In this document: positions 16,364-24,732 of the stretch, piece after piece
Layout: each line of letters begins with the position of its first letter
How positions within the stretch are numbered: the first letter of the stretch is position 1
Assembly (NCBI GenBank): GCA_047777475.1
Contig: JBKEET010000002.1
Location: forward strand, 186,001-250,000
Source of the DNA: Sutterella sp047777475
GTDB lineage: Bacteria > Pseudomonadota > Gammaproteobacteria > Burkholderiales > Burkholderiaceae_F
DNA length: 64,000 bases
Direction: 5' to 3'
Position numbers and translations under genes: made by a program
The notes under the pieces: generated by a model
Databases searched by the model: none
Told to the model about the DNA's origin: nothing
What the model saw: only the letters and a program-made list of their open reading frames with translations

Positions 16364-17643
16364 GCAAAGAAAAACTTGTCGGCGTCAAGGGCATGAACGA
16401 CATGCTCCCCGAGGACGCCGCCGTTTGGCAGACCGTGCAGAAGACGGCCGTGGACGTCCTCGAGCGCTACGGCTACCAGGAAATCCGCACGCCGATCCTT
16501 GAAAACACCAAAGTCTTCACGCGCGGCGTGGGCGAAGTGACCGACATCGTCGAAAAGGAGATGTACTCCTTCACCGACAGCATGAACGGCGACGAGCTGA
16601 CGCTCCGCCCGGAGTGCACCTCCGCGGTGGTGCGCGCCGTCAACGAGCACAACATGCTCTACGGCGCCACGCAGCGCCTCTGGTACTGCGGCCCGATGTT
16701 CCGCCACGAGCGCCCGCAGCGCGGCCGCTACCGCCAGTTCCACCAGTTCGGCGCCGAGGCCCTCGGCATGGAAGGCCCCGACATCGACGCGGAGATCATC
16801 GTCATGCTCGCCCGCCTCTGGAAGGAGCTCGGCGTGGGCGAGGTGCGGCTCGAGCTCAACACGCTCGGCGCCCTTGACGAGCGCAAGGCGCACCGCGAAG
16901 CGCTGATCAAGTACTTCGAGGCGCACCGCGAGCAGCTCGACGAGGACGCGCAGCGCCGCCTCTACACCAATCCGCTGCGCATTCTCGACACCAAGGATCC
17001 CGACATGCAGGACCTGGTCAACGCCGCGCCGAAGCTTCTCGACTATCTCGGCGAGGAGAGCCGCGGCTTCCTGAACCGCATCGAGCGCCTCATTTCCGCG
17101 GCGGGCATCAACTACGTCATCAATCCCCGCCTCGTGCGCGGCCTCGACTATTACAACCACACGGTTTTCGAGTGGATCACCGACAAGCTCGGCGCCCAGG
17201 GCACGATCTGCGGCGGCGGCCGTTACGACCCGCTCATCGAAATGCTCGGCGGCCGTCCTTCCTACGGCGTGGGCTTTGCCATGGGCATGGAGCGCGTGAT
17301 CGAGCTGATGCGCGAGGTCGGCAACGTGCCCGCCCGCGCCGCGTGCGACATTTACGTGGTTCACCACTCCGGCGAGGCGCACGACAAGGCCATGGCCTTT
17401 GCCGAGAAGCTTCGCGACGAGGGCCTGCGCGTGATCGTGCACCCGGGCGACGCGAGCCTCAAGAACCAGATGAAGAAGGCCGACGCGAGCGGAGCCCGCT
17501 TTGCGGTCTTCGCCACCGAGGAAGAGCTCGCCGCCGGCACGGTCGGCATCAAGGCGCTGCGCGCCGACGAGACGCGCTTTGCCGAGCAGACCGCGCTGCC
17601 TTTCGCCGAAGCGCAGAGCGCGCTCAAGGAAGCGCTCGCCTGA
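16360..17643 (+). CDS. hisS: Histidyl-tRNA synthetase
   Basis: The 427-residue class II synthetase charges tRNA-His. Motif 2 is MFRHERPQRGRYRQFHQFG (about 106-124), the histidine-specific signature is RGLDYYNHTVFEW (about 258-270), and motif 3 is GVGFAMGMER (about 302-311). The C-terminal anticodon-binding domain covers about 325-425. A distinct paralogue, hisZ, is at 32569-33732 and lacks these roles. It overlaps ispG and is followed by yfgM. Confidence 0.97.
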   Translation: MSKEKLVGVKGMNDMLPEDAAVWQTVQKTAVDVLERYGYQEIRTPILENTKVFTRGVGEVTDIVEKEMYSFTDSMNGDELTLRPECTSAVVRAVNEHNMLYGATQRLWYCGPMFRHERPQRGRYRQFHQFGAEALGMEGPDIDAEIIVMLARLWKELGVGEVRLELNTLGALDERKAHREALIKYFEAHREQLDEDAQRRLYTNPLRILDTKDPDMQDLVNAAPKLLDYLGEESRGFLNRIERLISAAGINYVINPRLVRGLDYYNHTVFEWITDKLGAQGTICGGGRYDPLIEMLGGRPSYGVGFAMGMERVIELMREVGNVPARAACDIYVVHHSGEAHDKAMAFAEKLRDEGLRVIVHPGDASLKNQMKKADASGARFAVFATEEELAAGTVGIKALRADETRFAEQTALPFAEAQSALKEALA

Positions 17644-17685
17644 CCGGGCGGCGCTCTGAAACACCATACTTAGGAGCCTTAAGCG

Positions 17686-18324
17686 ATGGCTTACGACTTA
17701 GAGGAACAGGAAAGCATTGACCAACTCAAGGCCTGGTGGGAAAAATGGGGCACTCCCGTCACCGCCGCCGTGTGCGTGGTCTGCGTCGGCTTTGCCGGCT
17801 GGAACGGCTGGAAGTGGTGGCAGGCCCGCCAGAGCGCCGCGGCTTCCGGCGCTTACGTGCAGCTGCAGAACGCCGCCCTGCAGCTTGACATGAAAAACGT
17901 GAGCTCGATTTCGAACGGCCTCATCAAGGAGTACGGCACGACCGTCTACGCGACGCTCGGCGCGCTCACCGCCGCCGGCGTCGAGGCCGACACGGGCGAC
18001 ACGAAGAGCGCCGAGGCGATGCTGCGCTGGGTGATCGACAAGTCGGGCCGCGAAGAGTACGTGACGCTCGCGCGCCTGCGCCTTGCCGGCGTCTATCTCG
18101 CCGACAAGAAGGTGAGCGAAGCCGAAGCGGTCATGAAGGACGTCAAGCCCGTCAAGGAGCAGGAAGCGCTCGTCGAGGACCGCCTCGGCGACATCGCTTT
18201 CGCGAAGAACGACACCGCCAAGGCCGCCGAGCACTGGGACAAGGCGCTCAAGGCCTCCGCCCAGGGCAGCGCCATCCAGCAGGTCGTAAGCCTCAAGCGC
18301 GGCGCTCTGCCGCCGAAGGACTGA
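17686..18324 (+). CDS. yfgM: YfgM-type ancillary SecYEG translocon subunit
   Basis: The 212-residue protein has a short cytoplasmic N-terminus (DLEEQESIDQLKAWWEKWG), a single membrane helix (about 24-42) and a periplasmic TPR-like helical region. This matches YfgM (DUF2133/TPR_21), a partner of the SecYEG-PpiD chaperone complex. It sits in its conserved place between hisS and bamB. GGAG precedes the start. Confidence 0.88.
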   Translation: MAYDLEEQESIDQLKAWWEKWGTPVTAAVCVVCVGFAGWNGWKWWQARQSAAASGAYVQLQNAALQLDMKNVSSISNGLIKEYGTTVYATLGALTAAGVEADTGDTKSAEAMLRWVIDKSGREEYVTLARLRLAGVYLADKKVSEAEAVMKDVKPVKEQEALVEDRLGDIAFAKNDTAKAAEHWDKALKASAQGSAIQQVVSLKRGALPPKD

Positions 18325-18425
18325 CGGGGATCCCCGATGCGGCCCGTCTGAAACAAGCGGGCCGCCCCGCCAGAGCCTCTACAATTTCCTCGAAACGATT
18401 TTTTCGACGCACGAGTGTGACAACG

Positions 18426-19565
18426 ATGTTTTCTAAGACCTTTCTCAAGGGTGCCGCGGCGCTGCTGATGGTGCTTCCGCTGGCCGGCTGCGGCTGGTTC
18501 TCCTCGTCGGATCCGCATGAGCCGGCCGAGCTGCAGGACTTCAAGCCTGCCGTGATGGCCAAGATCTCCTGGAGCGCTGACGTCGGCGAGAATTCCGGCT
18601 ATCTCACGCCGGCGGTGACCGACAACGCCGTTTACGCGGCGGGCGGCGACGAGCTCGTGCGCCTTGACCGCGGCACGGGCGCCAAGGTCTGGACCGCCAA
18701 GACCGAAGGCAACGTCACGGCCGGCGTCGGCAGCGACGGCAGCTACGCGGCCGTCGTCTCCGGCGAGGGCGGCCTTGAAGTCTTCTCGCCCGAAGGCAAG
18801 CGCCTCTGGAAGGAAACGCTCTCGGCCGAGACCGACGTGCCGCCGCTCGTCGGCCACGGCATGGTGGTCGTGCGCACCGCCGACACGCGCGTCACGGCTT
18901 TCGAAGCGAGCTCGGGCAAGGTGCTCTGGCGCTACCAGGGCCAGGCTCCGTCGCTCTCGCTGCAGGCTTTCAAGCAGATGGCCTGGTCGCCCGCCGGCAT
19001 CCTGATCGGCGAGTCGAACGGCCGCCTTCTCGCGCTCGGCCCGCAGGGCAAGCCCACCTTTGACCTCCTCGTCGCGCAGGCGCACGGCATCACCGAGGTG
19101 GAGCGCCTTTCCGACGTGGTGGGCCGCGCCTGGGTCGATGCGCAGATGATGTGCGCGAGCGCCTTCCAGGGCGGCATCATGTGCATGGACGCCACCAACG
19201 GGCGCATGCTCTGGCGCGCCAAGGTCGACGCGGTGAGCGGCCCGGTGGCCGACTCGCAGTTCGTCTACGTCGTCGACGCCGACAGCCGCGTGCATGCCTT
19301 CAACCGCCAGAACGGCCGCGAAGCCTGGGTCAACAGCGAGCTGCTCTACCGCAGGGTGAGCGCGCCGATCCGCATCGGCGCGACGGTGGCCGTCGCCGAC
19401 TACGAGGGCTACGTCACGCTGATGCACCCGGACACGGGCCGCGTCGTCGGGCGCACGCGCCTTGACGGGGCCGTGCGCTCCGCGCCCCAGCAGTCGAGCT
19501 ACGGCGCCGTTTACGAAACGGCCGACGGGCAGGTCGCCTACGTCCTGCAGGACACGCTCGAATAG
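18426..19565 (+). CDS. bamB: Outer membrane assembly lipoprotein BamB
   Basis: The 379-residue lipoprotein is part of the BAM complex that inserts beta-barrel proteins. The signal peptide ends at the lipobox LAGC (Cys about 19), and the rest is an eight-bladed beta-propeller with repeated LxRLDRGTGAKVW and VLWRY type blades typical of PQQ/WD40-like BamB. A GTG nine bases upstream (18417) is possible; the ATG gives a standard lipoprotein signal. The yfgM-bamB gap holds GCGGCCCG/CGGGCCGC (18339-18365), a hairpin without a T tail. Confidence 0.92.
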   Translation: MFSKTFLKGAAALLMVLPLAGCGWFSSSDPHEPAELQDFKPAVMAKISWSADVGENSGYLTPAVTDNAVYAAGGDELVRLDRGTGAKVWTAKTEGNVTAGVGSDGSYAAVVSGEGGLEVFSPEGKRLWKETLSAETDVPPLVGHGMVVVRTADTRVTAFEASSGKVLWRYQGQAPSLSLQAFKQMAWSPAGILIGESNGRLLALGPQGKPTFDLLVAQAHGITEVERLSDVVGRAWVDAQMMCASAFQGGIMCMDATNGRMLWRAKVDAVSGPVADSQFVYVVDADSRVHAFNRQNGREAWVNSELLYRRVSAPIRIGATVAVADYEGYVTLMHPDTGRVVGRTRLDGAVRSAPQQSSYGAVYETADGQVAYVLQDTLE

Positions 19566-19656
19566 CCCCGGCCGCTGAAGAAGTGCAGATGCCTCAAGGC
19601 GCGGCCGGCCGCTCTCGGACCCCCGCGCCTTTCTTAACACGGATAACCAGACAATC

Positions 19657-21006
19657 ATGCTTCCTGTCATTGCCCTTGTGGGCCGCCCCAACGTCGGCAA
19701 GTCCACGCTCTTCAACCGCCTGACGCGGAGCCGCGACGCGATCGTCGCCGACTTCCCCGGCCTGACGCGCGACCGCCAGTACGGCCAGGGCCGCGTCGGT
19801 CCCGTTCCCTACATCGTCGTCGACACCGGCGGCTTCGAGCCCGTCAAGAGCGAAGGCATCGTCAAAGAGATGGCCTCGCAGGCCGAGCTCGCGATCGAAG
19901 AGGCCGACGTCATCATCTTCGTGCTCGATGCGCGCAGCGGCCTCACGCCGCAGGACCAGCGCATCGCCGTGCGGCTGCGCCAGGCCGGGCGCAGGATCCT
20001 GCTTGCCGTCAACAAGGCCGAGGGCCTCGATGCCGTGGCCGCCGCCGAGTTCTACGAGCTCGGCCTCGGCGAGCCGAACCTCATTTCCGCCGCGCACGGC
20101 CAGGGCGTCAACGCGCTCATGGAGCAGGCGCTCGAAGGCTTCGAAGAGGACGAGCCCGAGGAAGGCGAAGAGAAGGATCCGGACGCGCCGCAGCGCATCA
20201 AGGTGGCCGTCGCCGGCCGCCCCAACGCCGGCAAGTCGACGCTCGTCAACGCGCTGCTCGGCGAGGACCGCCTCATCGCCTACGACATGCCGGGCACGAC
20301 GCGCGACGCGATCAAGGTGAACTTCGAGTACGAGGGCCGTCCCTACGAGCTCGTCGACACCGCGGGCCTGCGCCGCAAGGGCAAGGTCTTCGAGGCCGTC
20401 GAAAAGTTTTCCGTCATCAAGACGCTGCAGGCGATCGAAAACGCCAACGTCGTGGTGCTGGTGATCGACGCGAAGGCGGGCATCGCCGACCACGACGCTC
20501 ACATTGCGGGCTACGCGCTTGACGCGGGCCGCGCGCTGGTCGTCGCCATCAACAAGTGGGACCTCTTGAACGGCTACGAGCGCGACATGTTCAACCTTGA
20601 GCTCGAGCGCAAGCTGCACTTCCTGCGCTGGGCGCGCATGATCCGCATTTCGGCGCTCAAGCGCAACGGCCTCAACCACCTGATGCGCGCCGTCGACGAG
20701 GCGCATGCCGCCGCGTTCCGCAAGATCCCGACCTCGCAGCTCACGCGCGCGCTGCTCGAGGCCGTCGAAAAACAGCAGCCGCCGCGCGCCAGGGGCGGGC
20801 GCCCGAAGCCCCGCTTCGCGCACCAGGGCGGCTCCAACCCGCCGATCATCGTCATCCACGGCAACGCCCTCGAAGACATCGGCGAAAGCTACCGGCGCTA
20901 CCTCGAGGGGTTCTTCCGCGAGAAGTTCAACCTCGCGGGCACGCCGCTGCGCATCGAGATGCGCACGAAGAACAATCCCTACGTCGACGGCACACGGCGC
21001 TCCTGA
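19657..21006 (+). CDS. der: Ribosome assembly GTPase Der (EngA)
   Basis: The 449-residue GTPase matures the 50S subunit. Two tandem GTPase domains are visible: GRPNVGKST (about 8-16), DTGG and NKAE for the first; GRPNAGKST (about 187-195), DTAG and NKWD for the second. A KH-like domain follows (about 355-440). The acidic linker (EEDEPEEGEEKDPD) between them is typical. The gap from bamB is 91 bases, and a strong terminator follows. Confidence 0.96.
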   Translation: MLPVIALVGRPNVGKSTLFNRLTRSRDAIVADFPGLTRDRQYGQGRVGPVPYIVVDTGGFEPVKSEGIVKEMASQAELAIEEADVIIFVLDARSGLTPQDQRIAVRLRQAGRRILLAVNKAEGLDAVAAAEFYELGLGEPNLISAAHGQGVNALMEQALEGFEEDEPEEGEEKDPDAPQRIKVAVAGRPNAGKSTLVNALLGEDRLIAYDMPGTTRDAIKVNFEYEGRPYELVDTAGLRRKGKVFEAVEKFSVIKTLQAIENANVVVLVIDAKAGIADHDAHIAGYALDAGRALVVAINKWDLLNGYERDMFNLELERKLHFLRWARMIRISALKRNGLNHLMRAVDEAHAAAFRKIPTSQLTRALLEAVEKQQPPRARGGRPKPRFAHQGGSNPPIIVIHGNALEDIGESYRRYLEGFFREKFNLAGTPLRIEMRTKNNPYVDGTRRS

Positions 21007-21036
21007 AAAAAGGGCGCCCGCAGCCGGCCGAGGGGA

Positions 21037-21064
21037 GGGCGGGAAGCGATTCCCGCCTTTTTTT
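21037..21064 (+). terminator. Terminator after der
   Basis: GGCGGGAA (21038-21045), loop GCGA, TTCCCGCC (21050-21057), then seven T. It ends the ndk-der transcript before hfq. Confidence 0.88.
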
Positions 21065-21086
21065 CTTGGGCCCGCCCTGCTCGGTG

Positions 21087-21092
21087 TAGAAT
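21087..21092 (+). promoter_or_regulatory. Candidate -10 of the hfq-hflX promoter
   Basis: TAGAAT at 21087-21092 lies about 117 bases upstream of hfq, just after the der terminator. TTGGGC at 21066-21071 could be the -35, with a short 15-base spacer. Assigned by eye. Confidence 0.4.
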
Positions 21093-21209
21093 AAATCCGT
21101 CTGTGCGCTTCTTTCGGGCAGATACCTCCGGGCGACGTCCGGAAGTTCTTAAAAACAATGAATAAGTACCGGCGCGCCGAAGGCGCGGAACCGGTCGGAG
21201 AATAAAAAA

Positions 21210-21443
21210 ATGGCTACCAAAGGTCAGCTGCTTCAAGATCCGTTCCTCAATGCTCTTCGCAAGGAACACGTTCCTGTTTCGATTTACCTCGTCAACGGCA
21301 TCAAGCTTCAGGGCCAGGTCGAGTCTTTCGACCAGTATGTGGTTCTGCTTCGCAATACGGTCACGCAGATGGTTTACAAGCATGCCATCAGCACCGTGGT
21401 GCCGACCCGCGCGGTGAATCTGCCGTCCTCCTCGGAGAACTGA
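21210..21443 (+). CDS. hfq: RNA chaperone Hfq
   Basis: The 77-residue Sm-like protein forms a hexameric ring that pairs small RNAs with mRNAs. Sm1 (VPVSIYLVNGIKLQGQVESFD) and Sm2 (YKHAISTVVP) motifs are complete, with the proximal-face QDPFLN and Tyr/Lys of the U-binding pocket. Length is that of short betaproteobacterial Hfq with almost no C-terminal tail. Its own leader region 21093-21209 is 117 bases long. Confidence 0.98.
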   Translation: MATKGQLLQDPFLNALRKEHVPVSIYLVNGIKLQGQVESFDQYVVLLRNTVTQMVYKHAISTVVPTRAVNLPSSSEN

Positions 21444-21477
21444 TATCAGCCGCTTTCAGATTGACAGCACGCGCGGC

Positions 21478-22683
21478 GTGAAAACGCCGCGCGCTTTTCT
21501 CGTCTGCGTCACCGTCGGACGAGCCCTTTATACGGACTCCGCCGAGGAACTCTCGGAACTCGTGAGCTCCGACGGCTACGAGCCCGTGGGCCTTATGCAG
21601 GCCCGCCGCGACAAGCCCGATCCCGCGTTCTTCATCGGTTCGGGCAAAGTCGACGAACTCGGCGTCGCCGCCAAGCACGAGCAGGCGGACGCCGTCGTTT
21701 TCGACATTCCCCTTTCGGCCGCGCAGCAGCGCAACATCGAGCGCGCCGTCGGCCTTCCCGTCCTCGACAGAACCGAGCTCATCCTCGACATCTTCCGCGC
21801 CCGCGCCAAAAGCCGCGAGGGCCGCCTGCAGGTGGAGCTCGCGCGCCTCGAGCATCTCTCGACCCGGCTCGTGCGCGGCTGGACGCACCTCGAGCGCCAG
21901 CGCGGCGGCCTCGGCAAGACGGGCGGCCCGGGCGAAAAGCAGATCGAGCTTGACCGCCGCCTGATCGGCGTGCGCGTCAAGCAGCTGCGCGCCCAGCTCA
22001 AGCGCCTCTCGCGCCAGCGCGACACGCAGCGCCGCGGGCGCATGCGCTCCGACACGCTGAGCGTCTCGCTCGTCGGCTATACGAATGCGGGCAAGTCGAC
22101 GCTCTTCAACGCGCTCACGCGCTCCGAGGCCTACGCCGCCAACCAGCTTTTCGCCACGCTCGACACGACGGCGCGGCGCTGCTGGATCAGCGACAGCGAG
22201 ACGGTCGTGATGAGCGACACGGTGGGCTTCATCAGGGGGCTGCCGCACCAGCTCGTCGAGGCGTTCAAGTCGACGCTCGACGAAACGGTGCACGCCGACC
22301 TGCTGCTGCACGTCGTGGACGCCTCGTCGCGCGTGCGCGAGGACCAGATCCGCGAGGTGAACGCGGTGCTCGCCGAGATCCACGCCGACGACGTGCCCGT
22401 CATCCTCGTCTACAACAAGATCGACCTTGCCGGCCAGGCGCCCGAGATCGTGCGCGGCCCGGACGGGCGGCCCAAGGCGGCCTTCGTCTCGGCGCTCACG
22501 GGCGAAGGGCTCGACCTGCTGCGCGGGGCGATCGGCGAATTCGCCGCCGCCTGGCGCGAGGAGCACCGCGAGGAGCCCCGTCAGCCGGAGCCCTGGGAGC
22601 TCGAAATCGCCGCCGAGCATGAGGCCGGGGGAGGGGACGTCAATATCGAGGACTTCCTCAAGCGGCCGAAAAAGCACCGCTGA
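21478..22683 (+). CDS. hflX: Ribosome-splitting GTPase HflX
   Basis: The 401-residue GTPase rescues stalled and heat-damaged ribosomes. The N-terminal HflX domain (about 1-185) contains GYEPVGLMQARR and GLGKTGGPGEKQIE-type RGGxGxxGPGE sequence; the G domain has GYTNAGKST (about 200-208), DTVGFIRGLPH and NKID. The GTG start has no clear ribosome-binding site, and the frame is open upstream to the hfq end, so the true start is uncertain. It is co-transcribed with hfq. Confidence 0.92.
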   Translation: MKTPRAFLVCVTVGRALYTDSAEELSELVSSDGYEPVGLMQARRDKPDPAFFIGSGKVDELGVAAKHEQADAVVFDIPLSAAQQRNIERAVGLPVLDRTELILDIFRARAKSREGRLQVELARLEHLSTRLVRGWTHLERQRGGLGKTGGPGEKQIELDRRLIGVRVKQLRAQLKRLSRQRDTQRRGRMRSDTLSVSLVGYTNAGKSTLFNALTRSEAYAANQLFATLDTTARRCWISDSETVVMSDTVGFIRGLPHQLVEAFKSTLDETVHADLLLHVVDASSRVREDQIREVNAVLAEIHADDVPVILVYNKIDLAGQAPEIVRGPDGRPKAAFVSALTGEGLDLLRGAIGEFAAAWREEHREEPRQPEPWELEIAAEHEAGGGDVNIEDFLKRPKKHR

Positions 22684-22795
22684 CGCGGCCGTGCCGCCGC
22701 CTCAGCGGATATGAAAAAGCCCGGTTTCCGAACTTCGGCGGACTGCCCCCGGTTTGTGAGGCAGATTTAACCGACCGCCGAGGCGATCTTAGCTT

Positions 22796-22838
22796 CTGCC
22801 GCTTCCCTGAATTGTTTGGGGAGCGGCAGTTTGATTTT
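22796..22838 (+). terminator. Terminator after hflX
   Basis: CTGCCGCT (22796-22803) pairs with AGCGGCAG (22822-22829), extended by TCCC/GGGG, and is followed by TTTGATTTTTG. Confidence 0.8.
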
Positions 22839-22875
22839 TGCCGTATGCGTTCCTCATTGTCAGTAAACGCAGTAA

Positions 22876-23361
22876 GCCCTTATTTCCTGCTCAGACGACG
22901 GGGTCTCCCGGGCGGTGAGGCAGATCCGCGCGCTGCTGCAGTCCGAAAAGAACCTTCCGCTCTCCTCGATCGTGACCGCGGCGCGAACCGACAGCCTGCC
23001 CGACGACTGCCGGAAGGCGATCGCGAAGCGCGGGATCCGAACGCTGCAGATTTCCCGCAACGTCCCGGACGACCCGAATGCGGCCGGTGTGCGCAGCGCA
23101 ACGCTCTGCCGCCTGAAGGGGCTCAAGTTCCGCGCGGTCTTCATCGCGGGTGCGGACGGCGGCAGCGTCCCGAGCGCACAGGCTCTCAATGCCGCGACGA
23201 GCAAGAAGGAACGGCCCGAGGCGGAGCCCGCGGAGCGGTCGCTCTTCCTCGCGGCGCTCACCCGCGCGGTCGACCGCCTGTACATCTCCTGCAGCGACAC
23301 GCCGGGCGAGTGCCTGAAGCAGCCGATCGACTGCGAGGCGGCCAAGAGCAAGGCCGCCTGA
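22876..23361 (+). pseudogene. C-terminal remnant of a UvrD/Rep-type helicase
   Basis: About 160 codons remain open. The residues CRLKGLKFRAVFIAG resemble the superfamily I motif (H-x-KGLEF-x-V) and ERSLFLAALTRAVDRLYIS resembles motif VI of UvrD-like helicases. No Walker A, motif II or plausible ATG start exists; a stop lies at 22873-22875 and the only start-like codon is GTG at 22915. So this is the tail of a helicase whose N-terminal 400 or more residues are gone. It sits at the left edge of the block that separates hflX from hflK and has its own terminator. Confidence 0.6.
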
Positions 23362-23381
23362 GGGCCTTCGGCCTTAGCCTG

Positions 23382-23416
23382 AACCGGGAACTCCCCCGGT
23401 AGCCTCCCGGTTTTTT
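23382..23416 (+). terminator. Terminator after helicase remnant
   Basis: AACCGGGA (23382-23389) pairs with TCCCGGTT (23405-23412); the T run continues to 23416. It isolates the arg genes from the helicase remnant. Confidence 0.82.
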
Positions 23417-23706
23417 GATGCCCGCCGCAGCCCCCGACCTGCCCGCCTGTTACGTGAGAGCTGCCCGGTCCCCATAAACGCCACAGGCGTTGATTCTCGT
23501 CAAATGAAATAAGAGAGAGGATCCCTGCAGCATTTCCGCGTTAAAGGTATTGTTAATCAATGCCTTGAGACAGGGGGCCGTACCCCGGATTCACCCCCAG
23601 CAGCACCGGCCGTGTCAGCTTTCCGCGGTCAGTCAAAACAGGCATGATCCCAAAACTCCGGTGCAGACCACATTTCCTCTGCACTGGCTTTAATAAGAAG
23701 GCAGGA
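23417..23706 (+). promoter_or_regulatory. argC upstream region with an imperfect dyad
   Basis: The 290-base leader is more AT-rich than its surroundings. Positions 23546-23564 form an imperfect palindrome, GG-ATTG-n-T-A-n-CAAT-CC around TTAAT, which could be an operator for an arginine regulator, but it does not match the ArgR box closely. No gene is seen. Confidence 0.3.
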
Positions 23707-24645
23707 ATGACCCGAGTTTTTATTGACGGCAGCCACGGAACCACGGGGCTGCGCATCCAGGAGCGGCTCACGGGCCGCACCGACCTCACCCTCAGCGTTC
23801 TCCCCGAAGCCCTTCGCAAGGACCCTGAAGCGAGGCGCGAAGCCCTGAACTCCGCCGACATCGCCATATTGTGCCTTCCGGACGCGGCCTCCCGGGAATC
23901 CGTTTCCCTCATCACGAACCCGAAGACCGTCGTGCTCGACGCGAGCACCGCGCACAGGACCGCTCCGGGCTGGGCCTACGGCTTTCCGGAACTCGGACCG
24001 GAATTCGAGCGGCGCATCCGCACCGGCCGCCGCATTGCGGTGCCCGGCTGCCACGCAAGCGGCTTCATCGCGCTCGTCGAGCCCCTCGTCGCGGCGGGGA
24101 TCCTCCCCAAAACCGCGCAGCTCGCCTGCTATTCGCTCACCGGCTACTCGGGCGGAGGCCGCAAGATGATCGCCCAGTATGAGGCCGAGGGCCGCAGCGC
24201 CCTCCTTGACGCGCCGCGCATCTACGGCCTCACGCAGACCCACAAGCACCTGCCCGAAATGAAAGCCGTCACGGGACTCGAGTCCGCGCCGGTCTTCCTT
24301 CCGGTGGTGGGCGACTTCTACTCCGGCATGCTGGTCACGATCCCGCTCGTCCCCTCGATGCTCGCCGACGGGCGCGGGATCGAAGACGTTCGCGCAGCGC
24401 TTCGCGCGCAGTACCGCGGCCCCATCGTGAATTACGTCGAGTCGGCCGACGAGGAAGGCTTCATGGCCTCAAACGCCGTTTCGGGCCTGGACACCATGCA
24501 GGTCACGGTTTTCGGCAATCCCGACCGCTTCGTCCTCGCCGCGCGCTTTGACAACCTCGGCAAGGGTGCTTCCGGCGCCGCGATCGAGTGCCTCAACCTG
24601 GTGCTCGGCACGGACCCCGCCGCGGGCCTGAAGCTCGGGCGCTGA
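23707..24645 (+). CDS. argC: N-acetyl-gamma-glutamyl-phosphate reductase, type 2
   Basis: The 312-residue enzyme reduces N-acetylglutamyl phosphate to the semialdehyde with NADPH, the third step of arginine synthesis. The N-terminal loop DGSHGTTG (7-14) binds NADP and the catalytic thiol is C115 in VPGCHASGF. Length and LCLPDAASRE place it in the shorter type 2 AGPR class rather than the 340-residue type 1. Start chosen by AAGGCAGG. It heads argC-argJ-argB-argD. Confidence 0.93.
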   Translation: MTRVFIDGSHGTTGLRIQERLTGRTDLTLSVLPEALRKDPEARREALNSADIAILCLPDAASRESVSLITNPKTVVLDASTAHRTAPGWAYGFPELGPEFERRIRTGRRIAVPGCHASGFIALVEPLVAAGILPKTAQLACYSLTGYSGGGRKMIAQYEAEGRSALLDAPRIYGLTQTHKHLPEMKAVTGLESAPVFLPVVGDFYSGMLVTIPLVPSMLADGRGIEDVRAALRAQYRGPIVNYVESADEEGFMASNAVSGLDTMQVTVFGNPDRFVLAARFDNLGKGASGAAIECLNLVLGTDPAAGLKLGR

Positions 24646-24688
24646 TCCGGCAGGGACAAAGAACACACCAGAACTCACATCTTTAGCA

Positions 24689-24717
24689 GGCACGGCCTCC
24701 GCCTGAAGCGCCGTGCC
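24689..24717 (+). other. Hairpin between argC and argJ
   Basis: GGCACGGC (24689-24696) pairs perfectly with GCCGTGCC (24710-24717) around a 13-base loop. There is no T run, so it is not a terminator. The argJ ribosome-binding site GGGAG follows at once (24718), and loop bases CTCC (24697-24700) could pair with it, which would lower argJ translation. This is inference. Confidence 0.45.
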
Positions 24718-24732
24718 GGGAGAATGAATACC

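Noticed and set aside
22812..23402. 196-codon frame overlapping the helicase remnant
   Set aside because: Its translation is Arg/Gly/Pro-rich shadow sequence, while the other frame carries recognisable helicase motifs.
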